Positions 22,808-34,707 of a stretch of 48,786 nucleotides of DNA are shown piece after piece (position 1 is the stretch's first letter; each line of letters starts with the position of its first letter). The notes under the pieces are model-generated. The model saw nothing but the letters and a program-made list of their open reading frames with translations. It was not told the DNA's origin and searched no databases. Location: assembly GCA_025529335.1 (NCBI GenBank), contig JAMYHX010000328.1:1-48786 (forward strand), read 5' to 3'. Made by a program: the position numbers and the translations under genes. The stretch comes from Rhizopus sp. PT2906. Lineage: Eukaryota > Mucoromycota > Mucoromycetes > Mucorales > Rhizopodaceae.

Positions 22808-23650
22808 TGAGTAATGAACAAAAAAAAATTTTTTTTTTCTGTGCTGTGTGTGTGTGTGTGTATGTGTGTGCACTTAATCAAAATAAAACGAAAAATTTAA
22901 ACTCATATTGGTGTGTTTTTATTGGCTAATATACTCTATTGAAAAACACTGTCTTGTTATTGTAAGATCAAAATACCTCCTTTGCTGCTAGATGGCATTA
23001 GTGAAAAGATCTTTGGTAAATAATCTATCTTTAAAGCAATTCTAGAAACAAGCGTAAGCGATCTTGCAATATATAAAAGCTGTTTGTGCAACTTTAGATC
23101 TCTGTTATGAAATCTGTCTTTAGCTTAAACTGAATCAAATATATCTAGTCAACAAATAACTTGCATAGATCAATTCCTATATAACAGCTGCTCATGTCTT
23201 TTTAGTCCACTTTTCATCTCAAATACTAACCAAAACAACAACCAGAGTGGCTGCTTATCGATACCACTCTTCTACTGTCTCTCTTTCCCCAACTCCGATT
23301 CAGTGCTGTGTGCACCGTATGCATAAGTGTTTCAATATTATTAAAAATAATAGTAGTGCAGATCATTCAGTGAAACCTTAGCTTGTGTTATGTATATGTA
23401 CTGTTAATTGTATACAAGGTTAGATGTAAGCAAGTGTTTAGTTTTGTATTACTTGTTGTATGATATCATGTGTGAGAATACAAGAGAAACCAAGTGATTA
23501 ATTTCCTATTTATGTACAAAATGTTCTCTTTTAGTCCATTGGTCGCAACACTTGTTTCTTTTAACCGTGGATCCGTTTCATATCTCTTTTCTCTCTCTCT
23601 CTCTCTTTTTTTTTTATTCTTTTCATTCTTTTCTTTTTCTGTAAAACAAG
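22808..23650. other. Divergent promoter region of MYSM1-like gene and PMA1
   Basis: No gene seen. Contains a (TG)n run near 22846-22868, several GATA-like and T-rich tracts, and a CT-rich leader immediately before the PMA1 start, as is common ahead of highly expressed fungal genes. Confidence 0.6.
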
Positions 23651-26632
23651 ATGACAGAAGATAAGGAAGTGAATGTAGAAAAGCATGCGCCGAATCAAGA
23701 GATACCTGCAATTCAGCAATTGACTGTAGAAGAGCTGTATGATAAAGACAAATACGATCTGTCTACAATGGAACCTGGTGATGTTTTTGTTCTCTTGCAG
23801 TAAGTTGACCTTTATTTTCCTTGAATGAAATCTAATGCACTTTTAGAACTTCAACGGATGGTCTGTCATCGGAAGAGGCAGCTCGCCGTATCGAAAAGTT
23901 TGGTTACAATCGATTGGAACACAAAGAGATCAATCCTATCCTCCAATTCCTTGGCTTCATGTGGAACCCGCTCTCTTGGGTAATGGAAGCAGCTGCTATC
24001 GTGGCTATTGCTGTTTCAAACGGAGGAGGCAGGCCACCAGACTGGGAAGATTTTATCGGTATCGTTCTCTTGTTGCTCGCTAATTCAGTCATTGGATTCT
24101 TGGAAGAACGACAGGCGGGTAATGCCGTCAAAGCTCTCATGGAGTCCTTGGCTCCTGAATGCAAGGTCAAACGAGATGGTGAATGGAAAACGTTGGAAGC
24201 AGCCGAACTGGTACCTGGTGATATTATCAGTATCAAGTTGGGTGATGTGGTCCCTGCTGATGGTCGTTTAGTGTCTGCTCATGGTGCGGTCTCAATTGAC
24301 CAGGCTGCGCTCACAGGTGAATCATTACCCGTAGGCAAAGAGGCCGGTGACGAAATCTTTTCTGGTTCCACTGTCAAACAAGGTGAAGCCGAGGCGGTCG
24401 TGATTGGTACAGGCCTAAACACTTTCTTTGGTCGCGCTGCTAAGCTGGTTGGCGATGCAGGAGATGAAACTGGACACTTGCAAAGCATCCTGGCCAAGAT
24501 TGGTAACTTTTGTCTCTGCAGTATCGGCCTTTTCGTGGTCCTTGAAATCCTTGTGATGTATCCTCGTTATCACTATGCTTATCGTGATGGTATCGATAAC
24601 ATCTTGGTCCTCTTGATCGGTGGTATTCCTATCGCCATGCCTACCGTCCTCTCGGTCACACTGGCTATCGGTGCTAAGCAGTTGGCCGAACACAAAGCCA
24701 TTGTCACTCGTATCACAGCTATTGAAGAAATGGCAGCCGTGACAATCCTCTGTTCTGACAAGACCGGTACACTCACACTCAACAAATTGATTGTTGATAA
24801 GCCCACCATCAAGACCTACGCCGAATTCGATGCTGATGCTATCCTACAGATTTCTGCTTATGCCTCTCGCACAGAGAATCAAGATGCTATCGATTTCTGT
24901 ATCGTCAATTCTCTTGCTGAACCCAAGATGGCACGCCAAGGTATCGAAGAACTTGCCTTCGAACCTTTCAATCCGACCATCAAGCGTACTGAAATTACCT
25001 ATCGTAAGGATGGCAAGGTTTACCGCGCAACCAAGGGTATGTCCCACTTCATTCTGGATCTTTGCACACGTGATAAGACAGAAGAACAAATTCAAGCATT
25101 GAATGATGACGTAGATGAATTTGCTCGTCGTGGTCTACGTGCTCTTGCTGTAGCCATTGAAGACGATATTCAAGGGCAAGATGTGGATGCCCAAGGCTCT
25201 GGGTTCCGTCTGATTGGCCTGCTTCCCATTTATGACCCACCTCGTTCTGATACAAAGGAAACCATTGACCGTGCGATTGCCCTAGGTGTACAAGTCAAGA
25301 TGATCACTGGTGACCAGCTAGCCATTGCCAAGGAAACAGGCCGACGATTGGGTATGGGTGACAACATGTATCTCTCCAAGACGCTCAAGGACGGCCCTCC
25401 AGCAGGATCAGGATACAGTACTGTCGACGAACTTGTTCTTCACGCTGACGGTTTTGCAGGTGTCTACCCCGAACACAAGTACGAGATTGTCCAACGCTTG
25501 CAAGCCATGGGTCATATGACAGCCATGACAGGTGACGGTGTGAATGATGCACCTGCCCTTTCCAAGTCTAATGTGGGTATCGCTGTTGCCGATGCTTCCG
25601 ACGCTGCACGCTCTGCTGCTGATATCGTCCTAACCGAACCTGGTCTCTCTGTGATCATTGAGGCCTTGATCCACTCACGCCAAATCTTTCAACGTATGCG
25701 TAACTATTCAATCTATACTTGCTCTGTTACCATTCGTGTGGTTGTCGGATTCGCTATTATGGTCTTTGCATTCCAATTCAACTTCCCACCTTTCATGGTC
25801 TTGATCCTGGCCATTCTAAACGACGGTACGATCATGACCATCTCCACTGACCGTGTACGTCCATCGCCTCATCCGGATCAATGGAACCTATTTGAAATCT
25901 TTTGCTACGCCATTGTGTACGGTCTCTATCTCGCAGCCTCAACCATTGTCTTTTATGCTGTCGCTATCAAGACCTCCTTCTTCCAGACTCATTTTGGCCG
26001 CCAAACCTTTACCGATGCCAATGATGGCGTGCTTCACTCAGTCATCTACCTTCAAGTATCCACCATCTCTCAGGGTCTCATCTTTGTCACTCGATCTCAA
26101 GGCTGGTTCTTCCTTGAACGACCCTCAGTCTTGCTCATGTGCGCCTTTGTTGTTGCTCAACTTGTGGCCACCTTTATCTCTGTCTATGCCAACTGGGGAT
26201 TCACTCATCTCAGCGGATGTGGATGGGAATGGGCAGGTATTGCCTGGGTTTGGAACTTTGTTTGGTTTGCTCCTTTAGATTTGATTAAATTTGCTATGCA
26301 GCGTATATTCAAGCCCAAGCCCGTGGCTCCTTTGGAAGCTGGCAAACAGCCATCCAGAAGATCCTCTGGTGCTTCTGGTTCAGCTCGATACTACGCTAAT
26401 CGTACTCAATCACTTCGTGCACTTTCTCGACCAAGAAATTTCGGACAACGTCTACTTGGACTCAACAAGAAGATGTCTATGGAACCACATGAGATACGTC
26501 GATTCTCATCTGCACAGGTAAAAAAAAATCTTTATTTGTTTGTATGTGGTATTAACATCATCTTAGACAAACCACGCTGCTCAAATCCTTAGTGGTCAGC
26601 AACAACAACAGCCACAACAGCCACAACACTAG
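23651..26632 (+). CDS. PMA1: Plasma-membrane H+-transporting P-type ATPase
   Basis: Three exons (23651-23799, 23847-26517, 26567-26632) give 961 residues, close to yeast Pma1 (918) with extra tail. P3A-type hallmarks are present: LTGESLPVGK near residue 205; the phosphorylation motif CSDKTGTLTLNK with its Asp near 354; KMITGDQLAIAKETGRRLGM; and MTGDGVNDAPALSKSNVG near 612. About ten membrane helices are expected. The C-terminal regulatory tail is Ser/Arg-rich and ends in a short Gln/Pro tract coded by a separate exon, differing from the ascomycete autoinhibitory tail. The enzyme pumps protons outward to energise secondary transporters, including MFS carriers like the one at 5191. Codon use in the big exon looks optimised (many C-ending codons), consistent with high expression. 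Confidence 0.97.
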
Positions 26633-27009
26633 AACATATATATTTCATGAAACAAAGCTAATAAAATTGTCTTTAATTTATCTTAAACTGTCCTACAAAC
26701 AAAACAAATAATGCAACATAAGACCTCCTTTTTTGTCTTGATCTGTGTTACAATTGTAGAAATAGTAATGCGCTAAGGCATTATTACAAAATCGAATGAT
26801 TTTTGGGTTTAAATGAAGAGAGGGGCTTAAATGTTTATTAATAAAAAAAAGGTCTATAATAAAAAGTGGGGGGGCTCTATACAACAATTATACATGATCA
26901 TAAAAGAGAAAAGGTAAAAGGAAAGGATCGGGTCTAAAGGAAAAAAAAAAAAGATCATCTTATAATAATGAATCATACCATAAATAACTATAAAAAACAA
27001 GGTGATTCT
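26633..27009. other. Convergent 3' spacer after PMA1
   Basis: AT-rich sequence with AATAAA-like motifs (about 26660) and poly-A/T tracts. It likely holds the 3' UTRs of both convergent genes. No gene seen. Confidence 0.6.
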
Positions 27010-27741
27010 TTAAACTTGATGTATTATCGAAGAGAAGGAAGGACTCTTGGCAAGTTTCACACCTTGACTATTGTTGCAAAAAGATAACGATTTGAAAGAT
27101 GTCGTCAAGCTGGCTCTTCTCTTGGGTGGTGGAGATAATTTAAAGTCTTGATCATAAGTCATCAGCTGTTCTTCTAATGGAGGTTCTCTCTTGGCAGGGC
27201 TACTAGAGGAAGGTCGAGGAGAACTTGGTTCTTGATCGAACAGTGTGATTTCTTCACCGCCATAAGTAAAATGTTCAAAGAGTAAGCCCTCGAGTGACTT
27301 CAACTGGCGTTGCTTTTCATCTTCTTGCACTGAGCTCAAACTTTCGGGACTTGTCGGTCGTGAGTACCTGAGTGAGCTATCGCTTGTACCTCGACTCAAT
27401 CGAGATCTGTAGTCAACAGACATCTGATGTGAGCTATTGCTGTGTCGCAGTAGACTACTACTTATGCTATTATTCACACCAGGACGTGGCGATGACGACA
27501 GTGTAGAGCAACGTGGGGCAACGGAATTGTAAAATGTTCGTGATACGTTGTACTGGGATCTGGCACGAACATGCTGCAACAAATGCTTTTGCGGTAAATC
27601 AAGTTTACGAGGGAATTTGCCAAGGACCTGTGACGAGTTGATCGAACCTTGTCCTTGAACAATACGCAAGAACTGTTGTTCATCAAAATACTTTAGAGCA
27701 GCCCATGAAGGATTGAGGAAAGAAAACTTTTTCTTGATCAT
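27010..27741 (-). CDS. Ser/Arg-rich protein of unknown function (243 aa)
   Basis: Single-exon frame starting at ATG 27741. It is basic at the N-terminus and Ser-, Pro- and Arg-rich through the middle, with several SP motifs that could be phosphorylated. There is a short acidic/aromatic island (FEHFTYGGEEITLFDQEP) and a C-terminus of basic and Ser-rich blocks. No signal peptide, membrane helix or named domain is visible, and it is probably largely disordered. The next gene upstream on the same strand (the RGS-FSP1 fusion) ends at 27793, only about 50 nt away, so a shared or overlapping transcript is possible. Function unknown. Confidence 0.6.
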   Translation of the reverse strand: MIKKKFSFLNPSWAALKYFDEQQFLRIVQGQGSINSSQVLGKFPRKLDLPQKHLLQHVRARSQYNVSRTFYNSVAPRCSTLSSSPRPGVNNSISSSLLRHSNSSHQMSVDYRSRLSRGTSDSSLRYSRPTSPESLSSVQEDEKQRQLKSLEGLLFEHFTYGGEEITLFDQEPSSPRPSSSSPAKREPPLEEQLMTYDQDFKLSPPPKRRASLTTSFKSLSFCNNSQGVKLAKSPSFSSIIHQV

Positions 27742-27792
27742 GTTTAAATTTTCTATATAAAGAAGTTGGTCCTTTTGTCTCTATTTTTCTTT

Positions 27793-29667
27793 CTAATAAT
27801 TCTTACGTTTTCCAATACCGCCATGCTCTAGCATACCATGCAAGGGCTTTTCAGGTGCAGGCAAGGTGCCCTTTGTACCTTGCTTTAAGGGAGTCTTACC
27901 CTTGACAAGACGACAGATATTACGTGCAATACACACACCGGAGATAGTCGCCGCATAGCCTGTCTTTTCTTCAACCACGTTTGTCACATCGCCACCTGCA
28001 AAGATATGTTCATACTTCCAATGATCAATCTGAAGCGTGGGTTTCACGCGAATACGACCCCAGGTGTCCAAACAGTCGTCAAGCGAACTGTCAATCGTGC
28101 TGCTCGTGAACAAGGCCGTATTAGGACGTGTACCTGTCGCAAAGAACACCTTGTCGTACCCAGAGTAGACACGTCCGCTTGATCCCAGGTAGACATTGTC
28201 ACCCGTCGAGTCAAAGTCAATGATCTTTTCATTACATACAACCTCCACGCCAAGTTCTTCAAGGTACTTGCGTGCCATATTCTGTTGACGTGGATCGCTA
28301 CGGTTGACCACATTAGAATGGGAATCTATAAGGGTAACATGCTTTTTGGGGTAAGCGCCAGGGAAGGTCTGTTGGGATATCTCGGAAGCTAATTCACAGC
28401 CAACAAGCCCGCCGCCTAAATAAACAAATAATAAGAAAAGGTGTAACAAACAGAGAGAGAGAGAGAGAGAGTTTTGGGTTTTTTTTTACCGATGATGAGC
28501 ACGCGGCGTGCCTTGAGTAGCTCAAGATAGGATTCTTCCAAACCCGACATACGATAGAGAGAGGAAGTATCTGAAGATTTAAGCTGAGAAGAATAAGAGC
28601 TTCCTGTGGCAATAACGAGATAGTCAAAAGTAATCTAATTATAATTCAATTAAACACATGAGGAAGACATTTATATATTTTTAATAATTACCAATTCATC
28701 ATTCACTTTGACACACTTTCCATCATCACAGAGTTCTTCGGCATATCCAATGATCACTCGACCATTCTTAACATAGGCATCATGTCGCACTCGAAGTGAA
28801 CTACTTTGGTCTGGATTGACAATCTTTTTGACGATACCAGGCGTGTATTCAAATGAATCTATATGATTGCTGTTAATAATAGCCGGGAAAGTATTCCCAT
28901 TTACCTTTTGTATCAATCAACGTCACATAAAAACGTGGCATCTGATCTAGAATTGAAGCGACAGTGAAGCCCTGAAAGAAGAAATAAGTATAACAGAAAC
29001 TCAGTTTATTAAGTATATTACCGTAAATCCACCACCGACGACAACCACACGTACTTGATCATGTTTAATTATCGCTGGACTGATATTACTGAAATAAGGT
29101 TAATAACAAACCCTTAGTGGCAACAAGTTCGTGTCACTTACCCGATTGGTACTTCCATTGTTTCGATAAACTCTGCCAATTTCTGTTTCTATGGAAGCAA
29201 GTCAATATAAGAAATAAATAAACAAATATATCTTCATATTTTACAAGCATATCCAACACTTGTGCTTCTGTTTCTTGCAAGATAGTGACTGCATCTACAC
29301 GATCGACAATAGCCCATTGAAGTGCCTGTATGTCTTGTCTGACCTTGTCTTGCGTTGTTACGTTCAATTCGAGTGGTGAACCCTTGGCTAAAAAGTTTTT
29401 ATAGATTCTATGAAGGGATGCTTCCACTGCCTTTGGTGATTCCTCATGCTTTAACTGTGTCATGGCTTCAATGAATAATAAATTTTCATGAGACCAAGTC
29501 TGTCTGAGGAAACATTCAAATGCACATAATAGCTTTGGATTAGAAAGCACTTGATGCAGAGTATAGTTATTTGAACAAGTTGATTCACCGTCGTTTAATA
29601 TAGTGGATGATGATGATGATTCTGTATTGATAGATGATGATGAAGATGACAATGAATGCTGTGACAT
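27793..29667 (-). CDS. RGS domain fused to FSP1/AIFM2-type FAD-NAD(P)H oxidoreductase
   Basis: Seven exons from ATG 29667 give about 515 residues. Exon 1 (29245-29667) codes a Ser-rich start and an RGS domain (LHQVLSNPKLLCAFECFLRQ, SHENLLFIEAM, LHRIYKNFLAKGSPLELNV). Its last helix continues across a phase-0 intron into KQKLAEFIETMEV. After this comes a Rossmann FAD-binding start VVVVGGGFTGFTVASIL, then DTKDSFEYTPG (matching the DSFHH region of FSP1/AMID), the second GGGLVGCELASEI for NAD(P)H, FFATGTRPNTAL, and the FAD-closing IFAGGDVTNV. FSP1-type enzymes reduce quinones at membranes, and RGS domains accelerate G-alpha GTP hydrolysis. A combined role is unknown. All junctions keep frame; an internal Met (METMEV region) could give an oxidoreductase-only form. 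Confidence 0.85.
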
Positions 29668-30023
29668 TATATAAAGAGGAAAAGAAAGGAAAGGGGAAGG
29701 AATCTGTCAAGGATAAAAATAAGGTGGTATCTTTATATACTGTTATTCTTTTTGCTTCTGTGGAGATGATAGAAACCCCGCTGTCGGAATCAAACTCATT
29801 TTTCAAGCAAAAAAAAATAAAATAATGCTAGGATGATATAGATGGACAACTTTTTCATTGAACTCAAATCGCATGATTATTTTAACCAATCGGATAACTC
29901 ATTGTGCTACAAATCCATTTATAGGTTTACCCCCATTGTTGTTTATAATTTCATTTTATAAGCGTGTCATATGAAAAAAATAGATACTCGCTTATGTAAT
30001 AATTCTATCTCTATATGTACATT
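29668..30023. other. Spacer between TIM44 3' end and RGS-FSP1 5' end
   Basis: AT-rich promoter/3' UTR sequence. Nothing else identified. Confidence 0.6.
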
Positions 30024-31548
30024 TTACCAAACAGGTCTAGAGTCATGCTTGGCCATATCAATAATTCGCCATCCGTTCGTCACGGGGTTTTGAAGATCTT
30101 CTGGTTCCTTGGTTAATACACAAGCATACGTGACTTGTTCGATCAAATCCTATTGACGTGTAAGATCACCTGTTGTCATGCTTTGTCATTTCTTACCTCT
30201 TTGCCATAAGCTATTTCACCAGTTCTGGCATTACGGAATACAATGATCTCCTGTGTACGGAAAGATAAGACAAGGACAGGTACATCATTTTCTAAAATCT
30301 TGGCTGCAACCAATTCAATATCACGTAAATCTTGAATCTTGCAGTCACTAATTAATCCTTGTTGCACTTGAGCTTGGATCACAGCTGTCAATACATTGTA
30401 TGTCTATATACAATAAGTTATTTGTCACTAAATTACACACTAGATATCTTACTGCTTCTGAGCACCAGAGCTTCAATGTGTCCACGTCACCCTTCAAGTA
30501 AGCTTCCATCAATTCAGGAACGATATAAGTACGAGCATCGACCATGAATTTATCCATGTTAAAAGTAGGGTCAATCATTTGGAAAGCACGAATGGCCTGT
30601 GCCTGATCTGACTCTTCAAAAATGGAACCTAAAGAAACAGAAATGGATCAGTATCCTTTTCTCTCTTTTTAGTCTAATTCACTTACCAAATGCATCTGAA
30701 ATGCGATCAGTGAATGCACGCGTATAGGAAATAAACAAATTATCGGATTCTTCATAATTCCTTTTTGCTCTAAAGATACCTACACAACAACAGTATGTGA
30801 GCATTGCTTTTTTTTTACATCTGTATTTACTAGTTACCTTGCATGATAGGACTCTCTTCCTTAAACTTTGACCAACTCTCCTTCCATTTAGAATCCTTAT
30901 GAAGCACCATATGTGCACCTGCCTCAGGATTCTCGGCCACTGTCTTTTGTGTCGCCTGTTGTGTCTTTTGTGCTTCTTCACGCATCTTTCTTCTTGTTTC
31001 CTTATCAACAAAACCAGTATATCTACCACTCTCATCCTTTATGACCGTCTTGAACGAATCCGAAATCTTTTCAACCGCAGGATTCTTCTTCAAGGGCTCA
31101 GCCGTCTTGTTGATCGATTCGGCGGCTTTTTTGATTTTTTCAGAGGTGTCCTTGGCAAACTCGGTTTCGGCTGCTTTCTTGAAGGATTCATTGACTTGAG
31201 AGCCTACCTTTTCGGCAGCTTTGCTAATCTTTTCTGTTGCTTGCTTTAATCGTTCAGACTGAGCAGATTGCTGTGCCTAATGCAAATGTGTCAACATTTT
31301 GTTTTTTGATGTATAATTAAACATACCTTGGCCTTTTCAAGCATCTCTTTGGCCTTCTTCAAAGCATCACTTTCAGTCAAACGACCTGATTCGTCCTGCA
31401 GTGTCTTGATATCCTTGTCTTTTTTAATTTGTTCTTTTAATGTATCCATAAACACCTTGAATGGTGAGCTGTAGTGACGTACAGATCCACGTACAGGACG
31501 GACGATGATGTGTCGATTAGCGGCAGTAGACAGTAAGGCTCTATACAT
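30024..31548 (-). CDS. TIM44: Mitochondrial import motor subunit TIM44
   Basis: Exons from ATG 31548 join in frame, several in phase 0. The N-terminal 30 residues are Arg-rich with no acidic residue, a good mitochondrial presequence. A long Lys/Glu/Ala-rich coiled-coil region follows (SERLKQATEKISKAAEKVG), then the conserved linker around WKESWSKFKEESPIMQGIF. The C-terminal Tim44 domain includes AIRAFQMIDPTFNMDKFMVD, LKLWCSEATYNVLTAVIQ and the tail NGWRIIDMAKHDSRPVW. Tim44 anchors mtHsp70 at the TIM23 channel on the matrix side of the inner membrane. No defects seen. Confidence 0.93.
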
Positions 31549-32022
31549 TGCTCTTTTCTTTTTTTTCCCACACGGAAATATAAAATAAAGAAAAAAAATG
31601 TATGTGTGTGTGTTTGCTCTGTGGCTTACTGAAGGAAACAAAGCGACAGATAATCGAGGAGGGATCCTGGCCTCAATTCATCTCCGATAAATTCCTATTG
31701 GTTATTCAATTTCGCAGCAACAAGAAAGTAAAAAAATGCAGGCACAGTTGTTTGTTTTTCGACGGAGTTTAACCCTGCGGGGCTTTATGAACAGAGAGGG
31801 AGAGAGAGAGGACAACACCAAATGTGTTTCAATTTCGGAAGGTGCTCAAAGAGGAATTTCCATAGCAACAACATCGACTGACGTATAGGCTGATAATAAA
31901 AAGTAGAAAAAGTAAAACGAAACCTTTCTTATTTTCTGTATTCGGAATAAAGTAAATTACATTTATTTTATTTGAAATGGTTTGCAAGTCAGAAAAAAAA
32001 GTCTTGATACTCCCTTTTATGC
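31549..32022. other. TIM44 upstream spacer
   Basis: Short AT-rich region with a GA-rich run near 31796-31809 and an X-box-like half palindrome near 31855. No gene seen. Confidence 0.5.
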
Positions 32023-32345
32023 TTAGTTTTCACGCTTGACAGGATACACACTATCTTTTTTGGTTTCTTTAAAGAGATATTTCAAGATCAGATCGATCTT
32101 CTAAAAAAAAAAAAAAAAAAAGAATGCCTTCTCTAACGAAAGAGGGGTATGTCAAGTATCTCTCTCTAGTAAAGTTATTCTAAAGTTCTACAGGGCCTAT
32201 GTGTTTAAACAAGTGTAAGGTTAGCTTTTACAAGAAATGCTGTATCTTGTTTTCTGATCGTATTGCCAATACTTATGTAGTCAAAGAGAATATCCAAGAT
32301 GTAGATGAAGGTGAATGTGATGATGATTAAGCAACTTTTGCGCAT
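32023..32345 (-). CDS. Possible small (63-aa) membrane protein, unrecognised
   Basis: Two exons, 32232-32345 and 32023-32100, join in phase 0 across a 131-nt GT-AG intron whose acceptor sits after a run of 19 T. The product starts with a short basic stretch, then a hydrophobic segment (CLIIITFTFIYILDILFDYI) that could span a membrane. The rest is Lys-rich and soluble (LILKYLFKETKKDSVYPVKR). Too short for standard ORF calling. An antisense frame covers the same region, which lowers confidence. I cannot name the family. Confidence 0.4.
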
Positions 32346-32795
32346 TATTCATGGCTCTATTGCATGTATATGTACTAGAGGGGATAATTATTGTTAAATA
32401 TGCTACACAAATCTAGGTTCAGTTTTACATTGGTTTCATGAATGTCTATCACCTTTAACTGTTCGACCACACATAAAAAAACCAGAAACGTGTCTTTTTA
32501 TACACATACCAACAAGATATACATGAATGTATATCCTGTTTATATAATAGAATGTCTACTATATGTTTTATTAAAAGAGAGCTCTATTAAACATTTGTAC
32601 ACTTTCTCCAGTACGACTTCACTTTTCCAAGCTTGAGATTTATTACTTTATTTAGTGATTATTGCATTTTTAAAACCAAATGTTACTCTATGTCACACCC
32701 CATTAGCATAAATGTTTTAAAATATGGAAGGGTTGCACCAGATTAAGTACATTAAATAAAACAACTATTTTATTTTCATTTTTTGCAGTAACTTT
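32346..32795. other. AT-rich spacer downstream of NDT80-like gene 2
   Basis: No coding signal trusted. It presumably holds the 3' UTR of NDT80-like gene 2 and the promoter of the small candidate gene. Confidence 0.5.
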
Positions 32796-34707
32796 TTAGT
32801 TTGATGACGAATGGTTTTGTTGCATGTAGTGCTTATTGTCCGATGTGATTGAACGTCCAGCGTCAAGAGAACTATCCAAAGCTGAGAAGGTTGGAGGAGG
32901 GTTATTATTATTATTAATGCTACTACTACTACTGCTGCTGTTATTATTATTATTATTATTACTGTTATTATTGTTGCTCGCTGAGTTATTACTGTGAGAA
33001 TTCGTGTTACTGCTATTGTTATGCTGTGAGCGTAAATAACCGTAATCATGAACACTTGTAGAGTGGCTGTATCTTTCAGATTCTTTACTATCCCAATAAG
33101 GCTTGTTCTCTTGTTGATAAACATCATTACCCTGAGGATGATCAACCGAGTTAGACTGGTTACTGTAATATCCTTCTTGTTGATGATGGTTTGGGTGCAC
33201 AGACGAATAAGGGTGCATGACGTATCCGCTACGATGAGTTGGTTCATCTTCATTTCTATTTGTCACAGGACCTCCCATCGGAGGATGAGGTGGGGGTGTA
33301 TTCAGCACGGGGTTATAACCGACTAGGTAAGGGTATCCTCCACTCTGCTGAGGGTGGTAAGAAGAATAGGGGTAATCGTTGGACATGCCGTATCTCGACG
33401 ATGGTTGCTGTTGTTGTTGCTGCTGTTGTTGTTGTTGAACATACCTTTCGTCGGGTATTGGCCCATTAGCGCCTGAAGGAGGAGCGACGATGGTAGAACT
33501 TGTACTACCTGCAACGCCTTGACCAACATTGAAAGCAGGTGGCATGGGCGAAGGTATGCCAGCGTCCATGCTTCGGTATCTTGTATGGGAATCAGCATAA
33601 TGACCAGGACTTCGACCACGAACGACTAAGGGAGCCGAGACACAATGAGCAACTTTAAAAGCTTTGCCTGTGGAAGTATTAGCCCAGAGTTCAATCATGA
33701 TCTCGTAATACTGCTGAGCCGCTCGTCGCTTGCCATTATTGGCAGTTGCCGTCTTGAACTGCATACGTTCAAAAGTAACAATGTTGTGGTTCGAGCCAAC
33801 AGTGGCCAGATGAAGGTTTCCGCCTGCACTCACAACACGCGGTTCCGGCACCATCTGTGGACCCTTATCTCGCTTGGGCGTGTGCTGAACGAGTTCAATC
33901 TTTTTATCGCTGCCTGACACATGAGCACTGACGCCAATTGAGAAGAAATCAACTTGATGAATCTCTTGATTCTCTGTTCGTAACAGACACGGTACTTCAG
34001 GCCCCTGAAGCATGTAATTCGTACCATGCACGTCAAAGGTGGCACTCACTTGAAAATAGTTGCGACGGTAACAGGTCCAGTCTTGATCTGCTCGGAAAAA
34101 TCCACGATCCATCTTTGCATGGATTTGAACTTGATATCTAATACAGTTGGATTACACAAAAATTAGTGTCAATATTACACAGAGAAAATTTACAACAAAA
34201 AAATTTTGCGTTGTTTTCTTACCCGTTCGATTGATCGATATTCCACAACTCGAGTTCTTGCTTTGTCGCACTGAACGAAGGCCCCGTTTCAAATGAGAAC
34301 ATGGAAGTCTCGGTTCTGCGACGTCTTAACGATGGGTTGCCACCTCCGGGATAAGGGTTTGAGTGAAAAGTGGTCGTTGTGAAACTTGCTGGTCTTGAAG
34401 GAAGCGGCGGCCTTCGTCGAATGAGGTCAGGGGCGGCCGTAAGCTTATCAGGAGGTGGGCTTATAATGTCAGGTCGTGGTGTGTTGGGCTGAGAACTTGA
34501 CATTAACCTTTACTTGATATCAGTCATCTCTAAAAAAGTACAGAAAAAAAAAACTTACCCAGACATTGCAGGTTGTTGACTGGACATGCCAGGAAGCGCG
34601 GCCGAAGTTGGGTGTTGAGGGTAGTCGTTGCCATAGGGATAGCTAGTTTGTAAAGGCATATAATTACGAGGGGTTTCTGGGGGAGAAGTCCATTTATTCT
34701 CTTGCAT
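32796..34707 (-). CDS. NDT80/PhoG-family transcription factor, copy 2
   Basis: Three exons from ATG 34707, about 590 residues. Exon 1 ends in phase 2 after 149 nt, the same length and phase as in copy 1. The DNA-binding domain runs from MDRGFFRADQDWTCYRRNYF through ELVQHTPKRDKGPQ and FERMQFKTATANNGKRRAAQ to PLVVRGRSPGHYAD. It is preceded by a Pro/Arg-rich region and LELWNIDQSNGYQVQIHAK. The C-terminal half is low complexity, with polyQ (near 33410-33440) and polyN/polyS (near 32900-33000) typical of fungal transactivation regions. Compared with copy 1 it keeps an extra loop in the domain (about 33960-34040) and a much longer tail. The target pathway is not deducible. Confidence 0.88.

Noticed and set aside
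29134..29667. RGS protein as a separate 177-aa gene
   Set aside because: This is the intron-retained reading. Splicing the 56-nt intron completes the RGS helix and continues in frame into the oxidoreductase.
32124..32330. Plus-strand 55-aa two-exon gene
   Set aside because: It needs a 39-nt intron with a weak acceptor and lies antisense to the better-supported minus-strand candidate.
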